From positions 496,001 through 560,000 of the forward strand of contig NZ_VORW01000002.1 in the NCBI RefSeq assembly GCF_007997215.1: a stretch of 64,000 bases of DNA, given 5' to 3'. Below, piece by piece: positions 17,370 to 25,948 of the stretch. Under the pieces are notes generated by a model. That model was not told the origin of the DNA. It did no database searches and saw nothing but the letters and a program-made list of their open reading frames with translations. The translations under genes and the position numbers were made by a program. The DNA is from Algoriphagus aquimarinus. GTDB taxonomy: Bacteria; Bacteroidota; Bacteroidia; Cytophagales; Cyclobacteriaceae. Every line of letters starts with the position of its first letter. The first letter of the stretch is position 1.

Positions 17370-18824
17370 TCAATAATTTAATTCAGTGTAAGTGGCTGTC
17401 TTTATTAGGCTTTTCTTTTGAATAACTTTCGAAGCAATAAGGTAAACGATCACTGCTACAAACCAGCCAGGGAGTCCCAAAAAGAATATTTCGATACCTC
17501 CATATATATTTAAGCCAAGACAGAAGATCAGAGAAATCACCCAAGTGATTCCAACTGCAGGATTGAAATGGGAATGTGTCAATTCAGCATAATTGCTGGC
17601 TAGCCCCATTTTACGAAGTACAAAAACATCCAAGAATATCACGGCGCCAAGTGGCATCAAAATCAATCCATAGAGTGCAACAAACTCTAACAACTGCATC
17701 ACTAAAGCAGGGAAACAAGCTGCGATGGTTGTTACCAAACCTACAAATAGAGTCACTTTCCATGTCTTCCATTTTGGGTTGATAGATTGAATGGCAAGTC
17801 CAGCGCGATAAAGCGTAGGGTTTGCAGTGGTCCAACCAGCGATTACTACGCAGACAGCTCCCGCTATTCCTGCGGCTTCATAGGCGATAGGCCCTGGAGC
17901 AAAAACCAAACTTCCTTTTGATTCGATCAAGAATAAGGAATACAAAATGCCAGAAGCCATCCAAGCGATAAAATGCCCTAAAAACATGCCTGTAGCTGAT
18001 GAAAAGCCATAAGTCCATTTTTTTGCATAGCGTAAAAGCGACATGTCTGCCATCCCTATATGCATGCCCATATTACAGAACCAGGCAAAGAACATAATAT
18101 GCCAGAAAGTGAACTTGCTTTGGCCTTCCAGCGGAACTCCATTCCAAATAGTAGTTTCAGCAACTGGCCAAAAATCAGAGAATGAGTTGATTCCCAATCT
18201 AGGCAAAACGCCCACTGCAGCTGCGATAAAGATCATAATCATCCATGGCGCAGCGATATTGGCGAATTTCGAGATTACGTTGAAGCCAAACATGGCCACT
18301 ACAGTGGTGATAGCACCTATCCCGAAAACAGTAACAACCCAACCCACACTATTCGGATAAACGTCAGTAAGAGAAGGCATTGGAAGGTTAAAAGGTATTC
18401 CAACTGCTGTAGCTGAAACAGCGATCATGGAACCTGCCAAGAAGCAGAATAGCGCAGCGTTTACTAAATTATATACTAGCGTAAATCGGTTACCCGCAAT
18501 TTTCTCCAGCTGGTAATAAAGCGTTGTCCTTGTCTTAACGGCTACTTTTCCCGTGAGAAATGCCCAGCTGAGAACGGCAAGAATATTCCCGACAATTAAG
18601 CCGCTAACCAAATCTCCTGCAGAAGCTCCGTGAGCTACGAAAAGTGGCCCAAGTACAAACTCAGTTCCTGCGGTATGCTCTCCGGCGTAGGTTCCTATAA
18701 AGCTTTTCCAGCCTTTGAGTTTGTTTTTGGGGATGGGAGTTCGCTCGTATTCGTTGACAGCTTCGAGCCGCTGCTTCAGGTTTTGGGTGGATGACATAGG
18801 TTTTCTTATGGGCTTGAAGTTCAA
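17370..18824 (-). CDS. NCS1-family (purine-cytosine permease-like) transporter in the rhamnose cluster
   Basis: A 484-residue polytopic membrane protein with about 12 helices. The first half shows the NCS1 pattern: an N-terminal cytoplasmic segment, GTYAGEHTAGTEFVLGPLFV, GLIVGNILAVLSWAFLTGKVAVKTRT and the FGFNVISKFANIAAPWM helix. Characterised NCS1 members carry nucleobases, hydantoins, allantoin or vitamins. Here it stands between the GH106 rhamnosidase and rhamnose isomerase genes, with no other monosaccharide transporter nearby, so sugar uptake is a plausible but unproven role. A better start may be the internal Met at residue 10 (SSTQNLKQ follows), since the first nine residues are not needed by the fold. 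Confidence 0.85.
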   Translation of the reverse strand: MNFKPIRKPMSSTQNLKQRLEAVNEYERTPIPKNKLKGWKSFIGTYAGEHTAGTEFVLGPLFVAHGASAGDLVSGLIVGNILAVLSWAFLTGKVAVKTRTTLYYQLEKIAGNRFTLVYNLVNAALFCFLAGSMIAVSATAVGIPFNLPMPSLTDVYPNSVGWVVTVFGIGAITTVVAMFGFNVISKFANIAAPWMIMIFIAAAVGVLPRLGINSFSDFWPVAETTIWNGVPLEGQSKFTFWHIMFFAWFCNMGMHIGMADMSLLRYAKKWTYGFSSATGMFLGHFIAWMASGILYSLFLIESKGSLVFAPGPIAYEAAGIAGAVCVVIAGWTTANPTLYRAGLAIQSINPKWKTWKVTLFVGLVTTIAACFPALVMQLLEFVALYGLILMPLGAVIFLDVFVLRKMGLASNYAELTHSHFNPAVGITWVISLIFCLGLNIYGGIEIFFLGLPGWFVAVIVYLIASKVIQKKSLIKTATYTELNY

Positions 18825-18927
18825 ATTATACTAGTGACAGTTGTCATGTATCCTGTGCTATATGGGTCATAATTATTAAGATAATACTGCGAAATGATGT
18901 CAGTTACTACAATTTCTTTGCTTTACT

Positions 18928-18960
18928 GGACAGAAGACCGAAGACGGGAGACCGAAGAGG
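18928..18960. repeat. Short word repeat AGACCGAAGA x2
   Basis: AGACCGAAGA occurs at 18935-18944 and 18949-18958 (14-nt period) in the spacer between the permease start and the GH106 stop. It is of the same style as other word repeats in this window. Confidence 0.5.
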
Positions 18961-19054
18961 CCTTCGTAGAGTTGAGCGAATTTTTTGCTGCTTTACCCTT
19001 TTTTTTATTAGAAATCAGATAAAATAAAGAGTAATTTATTTGTGATTCGTAAAC

Positions 19055-21835
19055 TTACTCATACGCCGATATCTGTACTTTTCCATACAATCCAGATGGC
19101 ATGGTTTTCCAGTTACTCGCGTCAAATGGTTTATAATCGATATTGACAAAATTGATTTCATGGTAATTTCTCCATTCAATCTTATTTCTATCCAAATACC
19201 GAATGCTATTCGCCATCAGATTGGCAACTTCTATTTTGATCGTGTTTTTACCATTTACTAAATGCTCGGAGATATCCAGTTGATAGGGGATGCTCCAGCT
19301 ATTGCCTGCATATTCTCCGTTGATCCAGATTTTTGCACTTTCATACACCTTGTCTATAGTCAATAAATAATGCTTTCCTTCTGACTTTTTGAAATCAAAT
19401 TCAGAGGAATAACTTGCCTGACCAGAGAAATCATCTGCTTCAGAATCACCATTATTTGTCCAAGGTTTGATCTGCTCCATGGATCGTGCAGTAGGAAGTT
19501 TTGGTTGGCCGTTAGTAAAAGTGAGTTTCCAGTTCTTAGAAATATCTGTGTTTGTTGCTGATTTGCTGTAGTCTGGCCAAGCAGGGATTTCTAAAGCCAC
19601 CTTGTCATCAAAAGTCTTCAGGAAAATCGATTCTCCTGATTTTAGGAAAAGATTAACGCTTGTTCCATCTGCAGTGCTTTCTGAAGACATAGTGCCTCTC
19701 TTGCCCGTTAGGGGATCCATTGCCATCACTGTACCAGCTTTTGTGTTTAGGGAAATGGTTTGAGAAATAGTATTAGCGCTATGGTTTACTAGAAAATAGT
19801 AAGTCCCGTCAGCTACTTTTCTACGGATAAAATCAAGTCCTGAATCTACTAGCTTTTCTCTATAGATTTCTAATTCTTTCAAGGTCTTGCTTAGATCATC
19901 GGAAAGGTAGATCTCGCCTTTACCAAACATGAATTTTCCTTCTTCAAATGCAATTGAAGCCCATAATTGATTGAAAGTACTTTCTTTTGACTTTTGGTCA
20001 GCATGATAGCCTGGAATTGATTTTGGCTTGGATTGGAAGATGACCTTCGCACCATTTTCAGCCAGTTTGAGAATGTTCTGTAGAGTTTCTATCGGTATAA
20101 ACTCTGTCTCAGGAATGATCAGAACCTTAGCAGAATTTTGTGCTGAAGTTTGAATCAATCCTTTGCTAACCTGAGATTTTGAAATCATTTCGTCTGATAT
20201 GAAATCCAGAGAATACCCGGATTCCATCAGTTGCTTAGACTGCTTATAAAATTCAGTAGGATGCAGCCATTCGTCGACAGCATGTACTGTGATCATTTCC
20301 ATTTTGCCTTTTGGCTCCGCCCAAACGTCGTAAACAGGCCAATAAACCAGCAATTCATTATCTGCTTGGCCTGCTTGTAAAATTGCCTGTGATCTAGCGA
20401 TGAAGTCATTGAATCCCTTGAAATGTGGCCAAAGACTGTTTTGCTGGGTAAGATTCAGCGAAGCGTAAAACAACCAACCTGGATAGGAGACATCTTCAGG
20501 ACTATAGGTGACCCCATGATAGAAAATGTGATTCACACCAGCCAAAAATGCCTGCTCTACCTCAGGTTTCATCTGTGAGAAGGAAGATTTGAAATGCTCT
20601 CCCAACCAAGTGAAGGTTTCAGAGGAAACAAGGTTTTTCCCAGTCAAATGAGCTGCGGAAGATGCAAACTTCAACATGATGGGATCAGGATCTACATTTC
20701 TGATATCAGCACTATCTCTGCGTAGTCCGGGAATTGGGAAGTAGCTGGATCCGAAAGTCTCACATTCAGGAATATCAACTGAGGCGTAAAGATCAAGAAG
20801 GTTTCCCGGCGAACCGTGAGCTTGATTCTTAGTGAGTTTGGATTGACTATGAGCCCAATCAGTCCAGTTCTTAGTAAAATTGTTCAGCAGAAGATCATTG
20901 ATTGTTTCCCGATAGTCGGACTTTACTCTACGCACTATCTCCGTATTTTCCTCACTCTCTAGATATGGAAGAAACTCTTTCAAATCATATCCTCTACGTT
21001 TCTGGAATTCTTCAAATAGGCTAGTTGTAAAATCTGCTCCATAGACTTCGAAGCTGTCATTATAAAATGACCGGAAACCATAGTCCTTTCCAGCAAATGC
21101 TTTCTCAAAATATGAATTATAGGAATCAACTGCAGATTCGCTGAAGTGATCTAAGGTAAAGCCAACTCCACCTGGGGCTGCCCGCTTTACCATTTGACCC
21201 GTTTTGTCTAAGAAAATAGCTTTGATCTGATAGTTCCCAGCTTTATTCCAATTGAGTTTACCCTCCTTATCTAGATACTCGGTGATTTCTGTGGCCTTAT
21301 TATTCAAATCATACGCCATCACTGCTACCAATTGTGCATCAGGCTGAGATTCTTTTTTCTTCTGGAAAATAATGGGAGTGGCTAATGCCTTTCCATCTAC
21401 TTTCTCATAATCCTGAATCACCATTCGGGTTGCAGCATTCTCTAAGCTAACCTGTGGTCCTCCATAAGGCCAACCGGTTCCTTGGGTCATATCGACTCCC
21501 ATTCCAAGTGAATGTGCCTTAGTGACTGTAAAGTCTAACATGCTAAGCCAGTCTTCAGAAAGAAAATCTAGGTAACGATCTTCATATCCTTTTGCTCCAT
21601 AAATAGGCGCGATTTCAACTCCACCAAGTCCAGCGTCGTTGTACGTTTCCAGCAGTTTGGATAGATTCTTTTCATCCACAGCATTCCCCATCCACCACCA
21701 GCGAGTCCAAGGTTTGGCAGTTTGGGTGATCTCTGGCCAATTACTGGAAGGAGGATTCTTTCTCTCCTGAGATTGAAATGCTAATATTAAAAATATAGGT
21801 ATTAGGAAAAGGAGGTATTTGGATTTCGAAAGCAT
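19055..21835 (-). CDS. GH106-type alpha-L-rhamnosidase, exported
   Basis: 926 residues when started at the ATG at 21835-21833. An earlier in-frame Met would overlap the mutarotase gene and precede a non-signal-like stretch, so it is rejected. The protein opens with a signal sequence (KSKYLLFLIPIFLILAFQSQ). The motifs KPWTRWWWMGNAVDEKN and GLGGVEIAPIYGAKGYE are typical of GH106 alpha-L-rhamnosidases, which act on rhamnogalacturonan and rhamnosylated side chains. A galactose-binding-like sandwich with IWINGEYAGNSW is at the C terminus. It starts 11 bases after the mutarotase stop, in one operon, and would supply the L-rhamnose used by RhaM and RhaI. Confidence 0.9.
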   Translation of the reverse strand: MLSKSKYLLFLIPIFLILAFQSQERKNPPSSNWPEITQTAKPWTRWWWMGNAVDEKNLSKLLETYNDAGLGGVEIAPIYGAKGYEDRYLDFLSEDWLSMLDFTVTKAHSLGMGVDMTQGTGWPYGGPQVSLENAATRMVIQDYEKVDGKALATPIIFQKKKESQPDAQLVAVMAYDLNNKATEITEYLDKEGKLNWNKAGNYQIKAIFLDKTGQMVKRAAPGGVGFTLDHFSESAVDSYNSYFEKAFAGKDYGFRSFYNDSFEVYGADFTTSLFEEFQKRRGYDLKEFLPYLESEENTEIVRRVKSDYRETINDLLLNNFTKNWTDWAHSQSKLTKNQAHGSPGNLLDLYASVDIPECETFGSSYFPIPGLRRDSADIRNVDPDPIMLKFASSAAHLTGKNLVSSETFTWLGEHFKSSFSQMKPEVEQAFLAGVNHIFYHGVTYSPEDVSYPGWLFYASLNLTQQNSLWPHFKGFNDFIARSQAILQAGQADNELLVYWPVYDVWAEPKGKMEMITVHAVDEWLHPTEFYKQSKQLMESGYSLDFISDEMISKSQVSKGLIQTSAQNSAKVLIIPETEFIPIETLQNILKLAENGAKVIFQSKPKSIPGYHADQKSKESTFNQLWASIAFEEGKFMFGKGEIYLSDDLSKTLKELEIYREKLVDSGLDFIRRKVADGTYYFLVNHSANTISQTISLNTKAGTVMAMDPLTGKRGTMSSESTADGTSVNLFLKSGESIFLKTFDDKVALEIPAWPDYSKSATNTDISKNWKLTFTNGQPKLPTARSMEQIKPWTNNGDSEADDFSGQASYSSEFDFKKSEGKHYLLTIDKVYESAKIWINGEYAGNSWSIPYQLDISEHLVNGKNTIKIEVANLMANSIRYLDRNKIEWRNYHEINFVNIDYKPFDASNWKTMPSGLYGKVQISAYE

Positions 21836-21846
21836 TTTGGGTTGGG

Positions 21847-22164
21847 TTATTGAAGGTCGAACACATTGGGAAGTTCTACTGAAATAGGAGAGTTGTCTGC
21901 ATTGGTTTCCATTATATCCGCCATGTGTTTCCACCAGCGTTGTACGATTTCCGTACTTCCCAAATCCTGAGAATTTGCATTTCCTTCTATTATTTGAAAA
22001 GCAAAAAGGCAGGAAGTTTCTTTGTCCAAAAATATCTGATAATCAACGATTCCCGTATCCTTGAGTAAAGTAACTAGTTCAGGCCATATCTCACGATGTC
22101 TTCTCTGGTATTCTTCTTCAAAACCTGGAATCAGTTTCATCCGAAAGGCTAGTTTTTGAGGCAT
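21847..22164 (-). CDS. rhaM: L-rhamnose mutarotase
   Basis: A 105-residue ABM-fold protein of the RhaM/YiiL family, which interconverts alpha- and beta-L-rhamnose. Family hallmarks: FRMKLIPGFEEEYQRRH near the N terminus with the catalytic His, the REIWPEL motif, and the C-terminal MADIMETNADNSP segment. It sits between the CE12 esterase (57-base gap) and GH106 rhamnosidase (11-base gap), which confirms the rhamnose context. Confidence 0.93.
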   Translation of the reverse strand: MPQKLAFRMKLIPGFEEEYQRRHREIWPELVTLLKDTGIVDYQIFLDKETSCLFAFQIIEGNANSQDLGSTEIVQRWWKHMADIMETNADNSPISVELPNVFDLQ

Positions 22165-22221
22165 TTTGGGTTGAATTTTTATATTGAAAAAAGGAAACTG
22201 TGCTGCACTTTTATCTTCAAG

Positions 22222-23724
22222 CTATTCATTTTTTAAGAATTCTTTTAGACCTATTTCATTTAGACCATTAATGGCCTTAGCGACGATTTTGGCATTGAGT
22301 TCGGCTCCTTCCTCGATAGTATGTGTGTGATCCTTGTCATTGAAGAAATGGGCTTTTACATAAGTTTCCCCCAACTCATCATACTGATCAGCCACCAACT
22401 GGTTCAAATCTATAAAGGCGGTTTCGGTGTCTTCAGAGACTTGTTTTGCCCAAAGACCATAATCATTTTCAGCAGTAACGACTTTTCCATCTTTCCAGCT
22501 ATTTCTAGGAATCAAAGAGCAGACTATAGGAGTGACGCCTTTTGCTTTTGCTGCTAAAATCATCTGGCGTAAATACTGTCCGTAGGAATAAACCGTTTCC
22601 TGACTTTTTGTGATGGGGTTGTAAATGTTTTCTGCTTCCAAACCTGCACTTTTGATCGTGCCTCGAGCTCTTGCCTCATCGTCAAGCGGACTTGAGTCGT
22701 TGTGCCCGAATTGCATAATCAAGTAATCTCCTGGTTCTAATTTGTCCAGAACTTTCTGCCACATCCCGTAAGTTTGGAATGTACGGCTACTGGTACCACC
22801 TAGTGCATGGTTCTGAACTTTGATTTTGTCGAGATCAAAATATGGAGCGATGAAATCTCCCCAACCCCAAAGTCCTCCAGCACCGTCACCTTGTCCATTT
22901 TTCACGGTAGAATCTCCGATTAGGAAAAGTGTCGGTTTATCCTTTTTCAGATAGTCCTTGAGATCGTAGTCTCTTAATTCCTTCAAACCTTCTGTTACAG
23001 ACCAAGCATTAATTCTAGCTCCAGCTTCATTGGTATGGGTATGATCTCTTTCAAAAAACCCTTTTACAACTTCCTGACCCCAGATATCATATTGATCTGC
23101 AACGATTGAATTCAGGTCAACGAATGGAACTCCGTGTCTTCTTGCTGCGTCTTTAGCCCATTTCCCAAAATCCTGATTTGCTCGTTCGACCTCCCCATCA
23201 TTAAATTTGTTGCGGGGAATCATGGACGCTACGATAGGAATAGCACCTTTAGCTTTGGTATCCTTTATGAATTTTTCCAGATACCAACCATAGGTGTGTA
23301 CAGTTTCTATTGTGCCATCTGGCCATGTGAGTTCTTTTGTTTCATCACCCATTCCGCGTAAAACACCTCTATAACCAGCTTTTGTGGTGTCAGGAACTGA
23401 GCCTTCATTATGGCCAAATTGCATGATTACGTAATCGCCGGGCTTAAGTGTTTCTAGGACTTTTTCCCATCGGCCTTCTTTGATAAAGGTTCGGGTACTT
23501 CTTCCAGCCATGGCCTGGTTGCTTACTTCAAGTTTGGTACTATCAAAAAAATCCTGGAGAACATTGCCCCAACCACGCTGTAAATTTCCTTCTCCACCAT
23601 TTCTTACCGTAGAATCTCCGATGAGATAGAGTGTTTTCTTTTCTTCCCTGTATTCATGAAAGGCCGTGAATAGGAGGGCTAAAACAAGAATTAATACAGA
23701 ATTAATGGGTTTGCTGAAGTTCAT
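22222..23724 (-). CDS. Tandem two-domain CE12 rhamnogalacturonan acetylesterase
   Basis: 500 residues: a signal peptide (~1-23) and two consecutive SGNH-hydrolase domains. Domain 1 has LYLIGDSTVRNGG (block I, catalytic Ser), QFGHNEGS (block III) and RDHTHTNEAG (block V, Asp/His). Domain 2 repeats the pattern with LFLIGDSTVKNGQG, QFGHNDSS and KDHTHTIEEG. All catalytic residues are intact in both. Single-domain CE12 enzymes (~250 aa) remove acetyl groups from rhamnogalacturonan I, so this is a fused duplicate. It is the first gene of the rhamnose set; the spacer upstream (23725-23952) holds an inverted word repeat. Confidence 0.9.
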   Translation of the reverse strand: MNFSKPINSVLILVLALLFTAFHEYREEKKTLYLIGDSTVRNGGEGNLQRGWGNVLQDFFDSTKLEVSNQAMAGRSTRTFIKEGRWEKVLETLKPGDYVIMQFGHNEGSVPDTTKAGYRGVLRGMGDETKELTWPDGTIETVHTYGWYLEKFIKDTKAKGAIPIVASMIPRNKFNDGEVERANQDFGKWAKDAARRHGVPFVDLNSIVADQYDIWGQEVVKGFFERDHTHTNEAGARINAWSVTEGLKELRDYDLKDYLKKDKPTLFLIGDSTVKNGQGDGAGGLWGWGDFIAPYFDLDKIKVQNHALGGTSSRTFQTYGMWQKVLDKLEPGDYLIMQFGHNDSSPLDDEARARGTIKSAGLEAENIYNPITKSQETVYSYGQYLRQMILAAKAKGVTPIVCSLIPRNSWKDGKVVTAENDYGLWAKQVSEDTETAFIDLNQLVADQYDELGETYVKAHFFNDKDHTHTIEEGAELNAKIVAKAINGLNEIGLKEFLKNE

Positions 23725-23815
23725 CGATACTAGTCTGAGCTAAAAGAATTATAAATTTTATGTTGCTCAATTTAGCAAAAGAATAGTAGGAGAATAACCT
23801 GTAGTGACATAAGAA

Positions 23816-23941
23816 AAAAATCCCGCAGATTGACGCGGAAAAATAACGCAGATATTCGCAGATTTTATAGTCGCCAAATTCTACAACACTTCATCAGCGT
23901 AAGCCTGCGAAATGATCTCCGAAAATCTGCGGGAAACTGGT
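23816..23941. repeat. Word-type inverted repeat (CGCAGATT family)
   Basis: TCCCGCAGATT (23821-23831) is exactly complementary to AATCTGCGGGA (23924-23934). Between them lie further CGCAGAT/ACGCAGA/TCGCAGA words. It fills the spacer between the flavoprotein gene stop (23953) and the CE12 gene start (23724). Confidence 0.7.
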
Positions 23942-23952
23942 CATTTATTAAT

Positions 23953-25026
23953 CTAAAAAGGAAATATCAGTAAAGCATGTTGCCCAACGGTATTGAAATC
24001 TCGCCAGACACGATTCAATTCAGTATGCGTCTTAGCAGCTTCCAATCCGGAGAATGGATAAAGCTTTCCGTTTATCTCTCTACACTGTTGAGTAAGTTTT
24101 CGGCTGATTTTGCTAACTTTCTTCAATCGTGAATCAGAGATTTTGCCCTTTTCCTCCAGTTCTTCCCAAGAAGAATTTACTTGACCGTAAAACTCATCTC
24201 TGAGTTTGTGAAGCTTTTTATCTTGCTTAATAAGTAGATCCTGGAAGTAGCTGAGGTGTTTTTTGTCATACTTCCTGTATTCGTGCCTTTTATAAAAAGA
24301 CTGCTCAATTAATTCTTTCAGGTGTTTAGAAATACCTAGAATATTCGCAGCTAAGGTTGCCTCGGCTAATTGGAGAAAGGGGTATTGGTAAACTGGAGCT
24401 TTCAATTGAGCTTTGTTAGGAAGGATTTCAAAGCAGCGATTTACCGGAACGCTTAAGTTTTCACAACGAAAGGCATGACTCCCTGTAGCTATCATGCCCA
24501 TGTAATTCCAGCCATCAAGAATCTCCACGTCTTTTCTATCCAATAAAAAGGCTTTTACGACCGGCTTTCCTTTTTTATCCAAAAGCGCTTTTCCATTTTC
24601 ATAAATCTCACAGTTGGCCGTAAGATGTGTAGCATGCAAAGCTCCTGATGCATAAGTCCAGCTTCCGGAGATCTGATACTTTTCTCCGATTTTATCAGCT
24701 TTTCCACCTACAAATCCACTTCCAGCAAGGCAGAGATGTTCATCTGGAAAAATGTCTTTTCGAACTGACTCATCCATAAAACCCACAAACCAAGCTGCAC
24801 CCGCGCAAAGCGTCACTGTCCAGCCTAAGCTTCCGTCGAATTTGGCTAGCTTTTCCTCGATTTTCAGAGCTTCTGGCAAAGTACATCCCAATCCACCTAG
24901 ATCGGTTGGCACGAAAAGTTTAAACCATTTTTCAGCATAGATCTCAGTCAACCATTTATCTGGCAGGTAACCAAGTTCCTCAGCCTTTGCTGCTAGTTCG
25001 TGATTAAACAGATTTGAGTTGTTCAT
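23953..25026 (-). CDS. Acyl-CoA dehydrogenase-like flavoprotein (TPP-riboswitch operon)
   Basis: 357 residues with the acyl-CoA dehydrogenase fold: N-terminal helical bundle with PTDLGGLGCTLPEALKIEEKLA, the middle beta domain with YQISGSWTYASGALHATHL, and a C-terminal helical half. It is shorter than classical enzymes (~380 aa). The layout is closer to flavin-dependent hydroxylases and nitroalkane-oxidase/DszC-like relatives, where CoA need not be the substrate; no catalytic Glu could be assigned. Its start overlaps the last 23 bases of the PnuC-like gene, giving strong translational coupling and placing it behind the TPP riboswitch. That suggests a thiamine-related role, as yet unknown. Confidence 0.8.
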   Translation of the reverse strand: MNNSNLFNHELAAKAEELGYLPDKWLTEIYAEKWFKLFVPTDLGGLGCTLPEALKIEEKLAKFDGSLGWTVTLCAGAAWFVGFMDESVRKDIFPDEHLCLAGSGFVGGKADKIGEKYQISGSWTYASGALHATHLTANCEIYENGKALLDKKGKPVVKAFLLDRKDVEILDGWNYMGMIATGSHAFRCENLSVPVNRCFEILPNKAQLKAPVYQYPFLQLAEATLAANILGISKHLKELIEQSFYKRHEYRKYDKKHLSYFQDLLIKQDKKLHKLRDEFYGQVNSSWEELEEKGKISDSRLKKVSKISRKLTQQCREINGKLYPFSGLEAAKTHTELNRVWRDFNTVGQHALLIFPF

Positions 25027-25630
25027 TGGGTTGGTCTAGTTCTCTCTTCCAATCGAAGTATCCGAAAATAGCTACAACAAAAAGGAAAATGGTAAGTAAT
25101 GAAATTAAAATCAGCTCTTTATGAAAGAGTAAAGGGATCGCAATAAGATTCGAAACATTGAGCCAAATCCAGTTTTCAAGCTTTCTCTTTGCTAAGAGCC
25201 ACATGCCTGCCCAGGCAGTAGATGAAACGAAGGCATCTACGATCGGAACATCTGAATCAGTGAAGTTGGTAAGCATAAAATACAGGAATGCCCATCCACC
25301 GAGAGCAATGGCCCAGGTGATCTTTTTTTCTCTTGCGGAACTTCTGGAGATTTGGGAAGCACCAGACGCCGATCTGTTTCTCCACATTGCCCAACCGTAA
25401 ATACTCATGACTAGATAATAGGCATGAAGCAGTGTTTCGGCATAGAGCTTGGCGTCCACTAGCAGGAAGCCAGAACACAAAATACCGATAATACCTGCAG
25501 GATAGAGCAGAACGTTGTTTTTGCGAGCGAGCAGGACTTCGGTGACTCCAAAACTCACAGCAACCCACTCCAATAAACTGGTGGCTTTGATCTGCTCAGC
25601 GAGCAGACTTAGGTCAATAGCTAATAACAT
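25004..25630 (-). CDS. pnuT: PnuC-family transporter, predicted thiamine type (PnuT)
   Basis: A 208-residue membrane protein with about seven hydrophobic helices. The PnuC signature is present: AYYLVMSIYGWAMWRNR and the second half-site LENWIWLNVSNLIAIPLLFHKE. Classical PnuC imports nicotinamide riboside; members controlled by TPP riboswitches (PnuT) import thiamine. The TPP riboswitch at 25677-25768 lies directly upstream with no other gene between, so thiamine is the likely substrate. It is first in an operon with the overlapping flavoprotein gene. Confidence 0.85.
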   Translation of the reverse strand: MLLAIDLSLLAEQIKATSLLEWVAVSFGVTEVLLARKNNVLLYPAGIIGILCSGFLLVDAKLYAETLLHAYYLVMSIYGWAMWRNRSASGASQISRSSAREKKITWAIALGGWAFLYFMLTNFTDSDVPIVDAFVSSTAWAGMWLLAKRKLENWIWLNVSNLIAIPLLFHKELILISLLTIFLFVVAIFGYFDWKRELDQPNEQLKSV

Positions 25631-25676
25631 TTGAATAACGTTTTATGATTATTCAAAAAAGGGAGAACAGTAATCT

Positions 25677-25768
25677 AATCCCTACGCCGGCATTACCCGG
25701 ATCAGGTGCTCGGTGATCGCTCACCGATGGGTATGATCTCAGCCCGTAACTTTTAGGGCACCCCTCAT
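25677..25768 (-). promoter_or_regulatory. TPP (THI-box) riboswitch
   Basis: On the minus strand the aptamer begins AGGGGTGCCC (from 25766) and shows the conserved CTGAGA in GGGCTGAGATCATACCC. It then has a variable stem CGGTGA/TCACCG, and the diagnostic block ACCTGATCCGGGTAATGCC followed by GGCGTAGGGA. Ligand-bound forms of this class repress thiamine genes. The aptamer ends about 47 bases before the pnuT start. A clear terminator or anti-terminator pair could not be assigned, so control may be translational. Confidence 0.95.
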
Positions 25769-25894
25769 TTGATGGCGCTAATATAGAGATTAATATTTCT
25801 TTTATCGAAGCAGTAAAAAGGCATCTGCTCAGAGGAGATAGAGATAGTATGGTTGTAAGACACGGGGCAGATTGAACTTATGAATGTTCAACAT

Positions 25895-25927
25895 TAAAAA
25901 AAATGGCTGATCGTATGACCAGCCATT
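25895..25927 (-). terminator. Intrinsic terminator of the S9 peptidase gene
   Basis: AATGGCTG (25902-25909) pairs with CAGCCATT (25920-25927). The minus-strand reading ends in a run of eight T (complement of 25896-25903). It is 22 bases past the stop at 25949. Confidence 0.85.
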
Positions 25928-25948
25928 CTGTATTCTTAAAATTGATAT

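Noticed and set aside
21836..21934. 33-codon N-terminal extension of the GH106 rhamnosidase
   Set aside because: It would overlap the mutarotase gene and precede a non-signal-like stretch; the ATG at 21835 begins a proper signal peptide.
25640..25676. Transcription terminator after the TPP aptamer
   Set aside because: A short AGGGA/TCCCT pairing with a T-run exists, but it would use the 3' strand of the aptamer itself and would therefore form only without ligand, opposite to usual TPP repression.
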